Below are positions 57,401 to 64,000 of a stretch of DNA of 64,000 bases, piece after piece. The translations under genes and the position numbers were made by a program. The stretch spans positions 18,325,853 through 18,389,852 of the forward strand of contig OZ007506.1 of the NCBI GenBank assembly GCA_963931865.1, in the 5' to 3' direction. The stretch is from Axinella damicornis (Eukaryota > Porifera > Demospongiae > Axinellida > Axinellidae). The notes under the pieces were generated by a model. The model was given only the letters and a program-made list of their open reading frames with translations, was not told the DNA's origin and did no database searches. Within the stretch, counting starts at the first letter, position 1. Every line of letters starts with the position of its first letter.

Positions 57401-59629
57401 CCACACCCCTTACACCCTCACCCCACACCCTCTCATCCCTTTACACTCTCACCCACACCCTCATCCCCTCACTTGCAGGCAATAGCATACTTTGTGCACG
57501 TGATGGAGTCGGTAGTGAGCAGAGACTACGTCCTCGTGTACTTCCACACACAGTCGGTAGCTGAGAACCAGCCTGACTCCTCCTTCTTCAAGCAAATCTA
57601 CACAATGGTCGACCCAAAGTGGGTGCACATGGTTGCCTGTACTCTATAGTTTACTGTGTAGATTACTGTGATTTCCAGTGATTTACTGTTGCTTATTGTG
57701 TAATCTACTAGTCTCATGCCCAGACCGCACCCCCCGAGGGGAGAGACGGTCTGGTGGACGAAATCTAATTTCTTGGGCTTGAAGCATACTACGGAATGTG
57801 TAATCATTGTATAATCCTGTGGTGTTAAGTGCCTGAGAAAGCGTCTGCTGAAGGCTCCCGTGTCGACCAAGCGCGATCATGGCTACTCCTATTGGGAGAG
57901 AAGTTGTACTAACTTTTTGCCGCTCACCCATGGCCCATAGAAGATTTTTGAAGCATCCTTCGCCGTCCATGGAATCTGCTTCCCATTCGTTTGGCAGTCC
58001 TTTCAGGCACTTTACTGGGGTCAAATGCGAAGAACGGCCACTTAGGGCTAGGGCCAGCATTAGCTTGCACCTAGAGGTGGCCCTTCGTTGTACCAGGAGC
58101 TTATGAGCGGCAAAGCCGCGAAGGAGCGTGCAACTACCGCATACGCCCGAGTGCCGTCGAAATCCAAATTATTAGCTAGCGAACTTCCGAATATGGAAAC
58201 CTCTTCTTCAATCTAGCGTCATAATGACGACATAAAAACCCACGTGTTCTGTGGTAGCGATGTGAGAAGTTTGACACTCGCTCAGTGGAGCGCCTTTGAC
58301 CTAGCCGCAGTGAAATGGCCAAGCGAACGGGTGACAGTGAAAGCGATTTGCGACAAAAACGTGGTAGATTTGAAGATCCCGGGACCCCTCACTGTTTGAA
58401 GACACCTTCCTCTTCGTCACCAAAACGGAAATACGTAAGTAATTAGGATTTGGACGAACCGGAGTTACACGCTCCTTCGCGGCTTTGCCGCTCATAAGCT
58501 CCTGGTTGTAGTTGATCCCTTTGCTGACCTCGCTTCCAAAGCTCTCAACTTGATCCTTCATAAACGATGTCACAGGGCTCACAACTAGCACAATCGAGCG
58601 CAAAAGTCTTCAGAAGGTGTCGCCACGATGTAGCGTTGCCTTACACAGTCAGTGCTAAGGGTAAACTGGCATGGCAAAGGCTCTTGGCTGTTGTCTTCTC
58701 CAGCTTATGAGTATTCAAAGCAATTACTACGTAATTATTAACAATCTCGCGATCTCATTGGTCCTTACCACATTCCGGTAATAAGCCCAAGAAATTCGAC
58801 TTCGTTCACCAGACCGTCTCTCCCCTTGAGGGGTGTGGTCTGGGCACGAGACTAGTAATCTACTAGGGTGTTACTTTATAGTTTACTGTTCTGTGCTGTG
58901 GTTTACTAGATGTCTTATCACTTCCTGCAGATATCAGCGCAACTTAAGAGCATTGTACATAGTTCATCCGACGTGGTGGTTCAAGGTTAGCTAATGCTCT
59001 CCAGGAATGACAAAGCTTTGCCATTGTAATGTTCTCCTTTCGTCCCCATAGCTGTCCGCCTGGTGGTTCCTAACCTTCACAGCATCTGAAATCAAGGATC
59101 AGGTGCATTATTTGAATGGAGTTCAGTACCTCTATGACACCATCAATCCTGACCAGATCGAGGTTCCTGAGTTTGTATTCCAGCATGACACAGAGGTAGG
59201 TACAGCAACCCTCATCCAGCTTCGTGCATGCTGGTGACTTGTACATCGACTTGTTACTGTATCTCCTGCCCTTCCTACATTCTCCCATCCCTCCCTGCCT
59301 CCCTCCTGGCCTCCTCCCTTTCTCCCCCTCCCCCCTCCTTCCTCCACCCTTCCTCCCTGCCCCCACCTTCTCTCCCTTCGTCCTCCTTCCCTCCTCCACC
59401 CTTCCTCCCTGCCCCCACCTTCTCTCCCTTCGTCCTCCTTCCCTCCTCCACCCTTCCTCTCTCCTCCTTCTACCTCACCCTCCCTCCTCCACCCTTCCTC
59501 CCTCCTCCACCTTTCCTCTCTCCTCCTCCTACCTCACCCTCCCTCCTCCACCCTTCCTCCTCTCAGTTGAACGGCACCAACTACTATACACCGGCTACAC
59601 GTGGAGAGGAGGGCACTGGAGGACTGTAG
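51464..59629 (+). CDS. GDAP2: GDAP2 (macro domain + CRAL-TRIO-like)
   Basis: Exons: 51464-51633, 51900-52042, 52143-52194, 52946-53047, 53133-53221, 53405-53478, 54243-54330, 56301-56467, 56653-56759, 56861-57014, 57479-57618, 58931-58985, 59052-59195, 59567-59629; every junction closes, giving 515 residues (human 497). The start MDPLGARPQMVDI parallels human MDPLGAPSQFVDV. A macro domain spans about 55-220 (VNPSNESLTDKN, SCRTGEAKITGAY, VIHTVGPRYN, SSRRGYPPEEGAHIAI). An acidic linker follows, with a run of nine Glu. The CRAL-TRIO-like domain spans about 340-490 (GRDYMGRQIVVYVGRLFP, YVLVYFHT, RNLRALYIVHPTWWFK). Whether the macro domain binds ADP-ribose cannot be told here. Introns carry a C/T tract, three fold-back elements and a RecQ-bearing element. 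AATAAA at 59681 fits the 3' end. Confidence 0.95.
52255..52292. mobile_element. 38-bp TAGCCTCG hairpin in GDAP2 intron 3
   Basis: Two inverted ends with a CCGAGT centre; the flanks CTCCTGCCT and TACCTGCCT match at 7 of 9. Confidence 0.78.
52380..52942 (+). repeat. C/T tract ending at GDAP2 acceptor
   Basis: About 560 bp of CCCTCCCTTTCCTCCT units run straight into the acceptor of exon 52946. The large open frames on both strands are low-complexity artefacts. Similar sense-strand tracts precede the acceptors at 38399 (SYF2) and 59567 (GDAP2). Confidence 0.9.
53509..54097. mobile_element. 589-bp inverted-repeat element in GDAP2 intron 6
   Basis: The ends CCGTAGTGTCCCGCTAATAC and GTATTAACGGGACACTACGG are bounded by TA on each side (GTAC if counted wider). 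Inner arms repeat TCGAAAATACGCCC. A frame at 53659-53886 and its minus-strand shadow are open over most of the middle but match nothing I know. Confidence 0.82.
54699..54858. repeat. 160-bp palindromic repeat in GDAP2 intron 7
   Basis: ACCAGTTTGCAGTGCATTAC at the left is complemented at 54839-54858; inner arms GAGGGCAATCTAGTTAAC also pair. It looks like a fold-back MITE with no clear target duplication. Confidence 0.8.
55262..56178. mobile_element. 917-bp giant fold-back element in GDAP2 intron 7
   Basis: Arms of about 290 bp (55262-55563 and about 55872-56178) are nearly perfect inverted copies, starting AACAGTGATCACGACCATGC. The loop holds five or so diverged tandem units of about 40 bp containing TTTAATGACAGGGTCACTAT and TTTCCCTATA. 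Each arm carries the same 60-codon open frame, in opposite directions. No transposase was seen. Confidence 0.85.
57730..58603 (-). pseudogene. RecQ-helicase-like fragment inside transposon
   Basis: Reading minus from 58603 gives SIVLVVSPVTSFMKDQVESF, which fits RecQ-type helicase motif Ia (VVSPL..LM.DQV). It is interrupted by a nested insertion at 58093-58505, after which another open stretch (about 58060-57730) runs without motifs I can name. No ATP-binding GxGKS or DEAH box is present, so it is a fragment. It could be captured host sequence or the remnant of a helicase encoded by the autonomous element. Confidence 0.55.
58093..58505. mobile_element. Nested fold-back element with CCAGGAGCTTATGAGCG ends
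   Basis: The left end CCAGGAGCTTATGAGCGGC and its complement at 58487-58505 form inverted ends of about 40 bp. TTGTA is duplicated at 58088-58092 and 58506-58510. It splits the RecQ-like frame of the surrounding element. Inside, 58315-58434 reads as a 40-codon open exon (MAKRTGDSESDLRQKRGRF...) ending at a GTAAGT donor, which may be a captured first exon. Related ends occur near 13295-13320 and, degenerate, near 3430-3660. Confidence 0.75.
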
Positions 59630-60071
59630 TGTGTGTACAACTGAACTATGGAATAGTCTATTGTAATATTTTTTACTCAAAATAAAATTGCTATGAGATC
59701 GATTGGCATCGTTCAGGGGCAGGTGACGTGTGTGGTTTTGAGGATTATAAGCTTAAATGTACTGAAAGTGCTTGTACGTGGTGTTTTCCCTCCATGAATT
59801 GTTTGTGGCTAGCAGGCTTCAATAGTACACAGCACATTCAGCATGCATGCAATAGTCGAAAAGGAAAAGCGTCAGGCCCGCCAGACTGCAACCGTAGCGC
59901 CAAGTGCATGCTTGACGTAGAACGTCGGCGGGTGATTTGCATGAGTCCAGTACGTACAAGCAGCATCACCTCTGCCATAGCTATAGGGCCTAGTGTCGCC
60001 CTCAGCTCGGAATTATTTCACAGGAAAGTTAAGCGTCTGATTCACATGGGACGGTCCTGTAGCCATGAGTA

Positions 60072-60167
60072 TAGTCTCGCAGGCCAGACTCTTTTTCCTG
60101 TTTGGGGGTGTGGCCGGAAGCGCGGCCACACCCCCAAACAGGAAAAAGAGTCTGGCCTGCGAGACTA
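60072..60167. mobile_element. 96-bp fold-back MITE at transporter start codon
   Basis: A near-perfect hairpin: TAGTCTCGCAGGCCAGACTC on the left, its complement on the right, with a short GGAAGC centre. CCATGAGTA is duplicated exactly on both sides (60063-60071 and 60168-60176). The duplicated word contains the transporter's ATG, and element plus duplication is 105 bp, so the frame is kept. Confidence 0.92.
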
Positions 60168-60169
60168 CC

Positions 60170-61903
60170 ATGAGTACTGATGAGAAAGACCTGCAACTTG
60201 GACTTTGCAACATGCACCACGATGGCAGAAACTGTGATCACCATGCTACATCACGGAGATGTGGGCAACAGAACACAGGCTGCTGTGGAACACACTATAA
60301 ATATCAGGTTCGGTGGGTGAGATCCAAGGCAGCACTACTGATCCTCATATGGCAGGCCCTCCTCTTTGGCTACCTTGGAACTGCTCACAGCTTCCTCACC
60401 TACTTCACCCTAAACACTGCCCATTTATCAGAGTACACCTGGCTTCTGATCAGTGTGACCGAAGGAGTCAGCATGGTGCTACTGTACCCGCTAGCTGGGT
60501 GGCTTGCAGACGTGTACTTTGGGAGATACAAGGTCATATGCTACAGCATGTGGCTGTTGTGGACGGCCATGTTTTCTGCTACCCTCTCTCTCCTCCTGCT
60601 CTACTGTTTCGGTCAGAGCATTGTTTTACATGCTGCTCTATACTACGTCGCTGTGCCACTGACTGTGGTCTGTATGCATATTGGCATGGCTGGCATAAAA
60701 GCTAACCTGATTGTCTTTGGTATGGACCAGTTACAAGACCATTCAACGGATGAGGTCAGTGCATTCATTGCATGGTTTGTCTGGGCTGAGGCGATTGGAC
60801 TCGGAGTTGTTACCTACTTCTGTGGGTGGAGTGGGTTTGACAGAGAACTCAGTGTTATGGTTCAGATGATCATTCAAGCATGCTGCGTGACAGCTGCAAT
60901 AGCTCTCAACTTCTTATTCAAAAGTTGGCTCGTTATTGACCCACAGACACCCAATCCACTGAGAACGGTAGTCCAAGTGTTGAAGTATGCTGGAAACAAC
61001 AAGGCTCCTCGTCTCCGTAGTGCTTTCACCTACTGCGAGAAAGACATCCCATCAAGAGTTGATTTTGCCAAGAGAAAATTTGGTGGACCTTTCTTTTCGG
61101 AGGAGGTGGAAGATGTCAAAACTTTTCTTCGTATTCTCATCCTGTTCACAACGTTCTTTGGCTACTACATTGGAGGTGAGGACGTGTTCTCTATTGCAGC
61201 CCACTTGAACAGTCAGCTCAGCAACAGCAACATACGAGGGTATTGTGCTGGGAAGTTGATCAACCTGAGCACCGGAAACTTGTTTGTGCCAGCCATGTTT
61301 GCAGTTGTTCCACTGTACGAGTTCCTGGTCTATCCACTGTTTCACAAACGCATTCCAAGTATGCTGAAGTGGGTGGGTGTGGGTATGCTCCTCATGTTTG
61401 GTAGTGTGGTCAGCCAGCTGGTGTTGGACGGGGTCGGTCACCAGTACACTCAACATGCAGTTCCCTGCCTGTTCCTGCCAAATGCAACCAACTCAGAGGT
61501 GACTCTAGACCTAGACTACAGATGGTTTGCAATACCAAGCGCTTTAGGAGGACTATCTTTGGTAGCATTCTACATTTCCACTTACCAGTTTATCTGCGCA
61601 CAGACTCCTCACAGTATGAAAGGCCTGATGATTGGGATCTTTTACTTGCTTCGTGGAGTGTTCAACATTATCCGAACTGTTCTCATCCTGATATTTCGAT
61701 ATAGCTTTATCAATAACGCTTTTGCCTTCCCGAGTTGCGGAGTTTGGTACTACTTACTGAGTGCACTCATTGTTGCAGCAGGGTTTGCTGTGTTCTGTGG
61801 TGTTGCCAAACGATACAGGAAGCGAGAGAGGGGGGAGCTGGTATACGAGAGGATCTATGTGGAGGCGTATTATGAACAAACTCCCCTTAACGCTGAGGAT
61901 TAG
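60170..61903 (+). CDS. POT/PTR family (SLC15-like) transporter, single exon
   Basis: An intronless 577-residue frame with about 12 hydrophobic segments. The block GWLADVYFGRYKVI (about residues 122-135) matches the PTR2/POT signature region after TM2, and later segments (VRSKAALLILIWQALLFGY, GVVTYFCGWSGF, AIPSALGGLSLVAFYIST) fit the fold. POT proteins usually import di/tripeptides, nitrate or related solutes with protons. The ExxER motif expected in TM1 is not visible (the region reads LIWQALLFGYLGTAHS), so coupling or substrate may differ; substrate is unknown. The start was set at 60170 (MSTDEKDLQL). An in-frame ATG at 60065 adds 35 residues encoded by a transposon insertion, so I treat it as secondary. 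No introns while neighbours have many suggests retroposition or intron loss. Confidence 0.85.
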   Translation: MSTDEKDLQLGLCNMHHDGRNCDHHATSRRCGQQNTGCCGTHYKYQVRWVRSKAALLILIWQALLFGYLGTAHSFLTYFTLNTAHLSEYTWLLISVTEGVSMVLLYPLAGWLADVYFGRYKVICYSMWLLWTAMFSATLSLLLLYCFGQSIVLHAALYYVAVPLTVVCMHIGMAGIKANLIVFGMDQLQDHSTDEVSAFIAWFVWAEAIGLGVVTYFCGWSGFDRELSVMVQMIIQACCVTAAIALNFLFKSWLVIDPQTPNPLRTVVQVLKYAGNNKAPRLRSAFTYCEKDIPSRVDFAKRKFGGPFFSEEVEDVKTFLRILILFTTFFGYYIGGEDVFSIAAHLNSQLSNSNIRGYCAGKLINLSTGNLFVPAMFAVVPLYEFLVYPLFHKRIPSMLKWVGVGMLLMFGSVVSQLVLDGVGHQYTQHAVPCLFLPNATNSEVTLDLDYRWFAIPSALGGLSLVAFYISTYQFICAQTPHSMKGLMIGIFYLLRGVFNIIRTVLILIFRYSFINNAFAFPSCGVWYYLLSALIVAAGFAVFCGVAKRYRKRERGELVYERIYVEAYYEQTPLNAED

Positions 61904-62295
61904 AGTACTCCGACATACATGACAATATTTTTTGCATGCTGAATCACTGTAACTGGTATCCTAACTCCAGGAAATGCACCTAAATATTATGACCCATGTA
62001 TTGTCTGTTAGATGTAAGAGCAGCCAATGGTTGAATGGCTCATGAATTAAATGTTCACTTTCACTTTCACCATCACTTTTTTATTGTTGTAAAAGGTTTT
62101 AATCAAAGATCATATGGCCAGTTGTTTATAAGGAGAGCTGTCACCTATAGCATCTGACTGTACTGTGATCCCATAATATGCACTGGAAAAAGCCAGTAAT
62201 AAATACAAAATGTGCGTGAGCAAATACTGCTAGAAATGGTAGGAATGAGAAGTGAGCTAATTGCCAATTTAGTGGGTGACGACATAATACACTAC

Positions 62296-63282
62296 TCAAA
62301 GCACAATTACGTCTGCTATGAAACGAACATGTTTATATCGGGGGGAAGTTCTGACAGACACCTTGAACACTTTGTTTGAGTAGTCCAGGTCCCACCCGTC
62401 CCCTCCGATCAGAAACAGCTCGCCACTTGGTGCAGGGAAGCAGGAGGCATTGACACAAGCTGCTGGCAACTTCCCAATGTTCTTCCACCGGTTTGAAGGA
62501 TTGGCCTCCGGGATGTACGCATGTACAGTGAAGGTACTGCTACTGTGCTGGGTGGGGGAGAAAACGATGATATGGTCACAGATCATTGCAATCCGGAATG
62601 TGGAGACTGGAGGTCTTTCCATGCTCTGCCAAACTGATTTGAAACTTCTTTCCGGCAAACTGTGTGAGTAGATCTTCCTGGAGTACTCCTTTGCCTGCTG
62701 GATCAGAGTTTCCATATCGGCCTGTAGGAGTGTCCCACTTAGGAGGTACCAGGAGCCGTTGTGAATGAGAGAGGTGTGTGGATGGCACTGCTGAGGGAGT
62801 GAAGGAGCTTGGAACCACTGCATGGCTTCACTGTCAAAGATCTCAATGTTGTAGTCAAGCACACCCCTCTTTCCACCTGCTGCCACGAGGTAGGACTTGT
62901 AGCTGAAGACCGTGGGGGAGGTCCTGGCAGCCAGCATGGGGGGGAAGGGAAAGGTCCAAGATGAGCTGTTCTTGTCCCAGACAGCAAGTTTGTTGGTGGA
63001 CGTTTCTCTTGCCTCCACCTCCTTCCCCCCCACTACCACCAGCTGCTCCCCAAACACGACCAGACCAAACCACTTCATGGGGCTTGCTGGCAGTGAGCCC
63101 CAGAGGTCAAAGTTTGGGTCATATCTGAACACAACTGGATCAGCGTCCGCGATTCCAGTGTATCCCCCGCCAACATGGATCTCCCCATTCAGGAACACGG
63201 CCTGTGCATTCTTCATGCTGACAGGAGCATTGTGACATATCTTTCTGTGCAGCATCGTGTTAGAGGATGTGCTGAGTGTGTC
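62296..63282 (-). CDS. Kelch-repeat protein, C-terminal exon
   Basis: The frame opens at an acceptor (GTCTGCAG, exon from 63282) and ends with a stop at 62296; 328 residues are visible. Five or six Kelch repeats can be picked out by G-G followed by spaced Y and W: EIHVGGGYTG...FDLWGSLP, QLVVVGGKE...SSSWTFPFP, YLVAAGGKR...MQWFQAPSLP, WYLLSGTL, HIIVFSP...NRWKNIGKLP and ELFLIGGDGWD. Together they would make one beta-propeller. An ATG at 63255 could start a short form, but the preceding nine codons are open and the acceptor is good, so upstream exons probably exist beyond or near 63300-64000. N-terminal domain unknown. Confidence 0.8.
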   Translation of the reverse strand, partial: DTLSTSSNTMLHRKICHNAPVSMKNAQAVFLNGEIHVGGGYTGIADADPVVFRYDPNFDLWGSLPASPMKWFGLVVFGEQLVVVGGKEVEARETSTNKLAVWDKNSSSWTFPFPPMLAARTSPTVFSYKSYLVAAGGKRGVLDYNIEIFDSEAMQWFQAPSLPQQCHPHTSLIHNGSWYLLSGTLLQADMETLIQQAKEYSRKIYSHSLPERSFKSVWQSMERPPVSTFRIAMICDHIIVFSPTQHSSSTFTVHAYIPEANPSNRWKNIGKLPAACVNASCFPAPSGELFLIGGDGWDLDYSNKVFKVSVRTSPRYKHVRFIADVIVL

Positions 63283-64000
63283 CTGCAGACAGAGATTTCA
63301 GCCGTTCATATGCAGGTTCTACAATGCACGCATGCATGCACAAATGCCCGAATGTTATAGGTGTGGTAGAGTTCATAATGTAATAACATCTGTCGCTAAT
63401 CATCTTAGGTATGGGTATCAGATCCAGGATCCATATATGCATGTCTGTTGAGGTTTCCACTTACATGTGGTGGATTGTGCTATGGTGTGTATACTCAGTA
63501 GCCTTGTTCCTTTCCTTTTAAAAGTGTTTAAGAATTTTAAAGTGCCTGGATACCAGGCTACATACTCAGGACTGGGACCACAATGTGCACAGTTGAATTT
63601 TCGTTACAGTGTACGATGTTCAAGGAGGAGAGAAATGGCCCACCCAGTGCCAACCAACCTTTGCAAGGCTTTTCTACAGCTGAGCCCAGACACAGTCATG
63701 TTTTTTCACCCTGCAGGTGAACCTACCCTAACCTATATCCCAAGGACATGATATCGCCGGAAGTGACATCATGAAGCTGAAAGTTGCAGATATAACCAGT
63801 TGATTGGTGTGGCTATTGCACTCAACATTTCAGTTTCATGTGGGATGCTAGTACATAATTTGAACAGAGCAAAATTTTAAAGCAGAAACATTCTATATTG
63901 GCCCCCAGACCTGTAAATGTTTGCTCTTGTGGTCACAGGTTTAGGAAACCCTTCAACAGTGACTCTAGTATCCTTTGTGGAATGGCTTGAAAGCATTCCT
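63283..64000. other. Upstream of Kelch exon; no exon resolved
   Basis: Contains a diverged fold-back remnant (about 63498-63562: AGCCTTGTTCC and GGATACCAGGCTAC). No upstream Kelch-gene exon could be fixed; short open frames have no domain match. Confidence 0.4.

Larger units (their letters stand above)
57709..58854. mobile_element. 1.15-kb inverted-repeat transposon with RecQ-like sequence in GDAP2 intron
   Basis: The termini TAGTCTCATGCCCAGACC and GGTCTGGGCACGAGACTA are imperfect inverted repeats, followed inward by further pairing (GGAGAGACGGTCTGG...). The flanks carry an exact 9-bp duplication, GTAATCTAC, at 57700-57708 and 58855-58863. A 9-bp duplication with long terminal repeats is the hallmark of Mutator-like elements. 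The interior holds RecQ-like sequence on the minus strand and a second nested element (58093-58505). No transposase was seen, so the copy is non-autonomous. Confidence 0.85.

Noticed and set aside
60013..60244. Minus-strand frames mirroring the transporter N terminus
   Set aside because: The hairpin MITE reads almost the same on both strands, so these are mirror images of the plus frame.

Overview
The window looks like nuclear DNA of an early-branching animal, most probably a sponge. Genes have many short GT-AG introns, there are no bacterial operons, and the repertoire is animal-specific (CEP162, a HUNK-type kinase, GDAP2). Intergenic and intronic space is full of fold-back mini-transposons, tandem arrays, CA/GT and C/T tracts and very long poly(G)/poly(C) runs. 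The phylum is an inference from gene content and repeat style and was not tested.

Layout. 1-5859: no gene that I can support, only repeats. 5860-36638 (minus): a CEP162 ciliary/centrosomal gene of at least 22 recognisable exons. Its largest intron (20226-30431) holds two tandem opposite-strand genes for paralogous four-helix membrane proteins. Another intron holds a tRNA-Tyr(GTA) gene with its own intron. 36830-39291 (plus): SYF2 splicing factor, divergent from CEP162 across about 190 bp. 40499-47090 (minus): HUNK-like protein kinase. 47483-50378 (minus): TIMM13. 51464-59629 (plus): GDAP2 (macro domain plus CRAL-TRIO-like domain). 60170-61903 (plus): single-exon POT/PTR (SLC15-like) transporter. 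62296-63282 (minus): C-terminal exon of a Kelch-repeat protein. Exon limits were set by hand from splice sites and reading phase; nearly every junction closes in phase.

The genes are unrelated housekeeping, ciliary and signalling functions. Nothing suggests one pathway, apart from two close head-to-head pairs (CEP162/SYF2 at 0.19 kb and TIMM13/GDAP2 at 1.1 kb).

The most interesting signals are structural. (1) A large family of fold-back elements ending TAGCCTCG/TAGTCTCG is flanked by exact or near-exact 9-bp target duplications. One member carries RecQ-helicase-like sequence, and another landed on the start codon of the transporter, duplicating the ATG in frame. (2) A 49-bp tandem array inside CEP162 repeats a 3' splice site, a 14-nt micro-exon and a 5' splice site about ten times. 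(3) The 3' end of CEP162 can be read as CEP162 only if single-base frame changes are allowed. (4) Two nested paralogous membrane-protein genes lie in one CEP162 intron.
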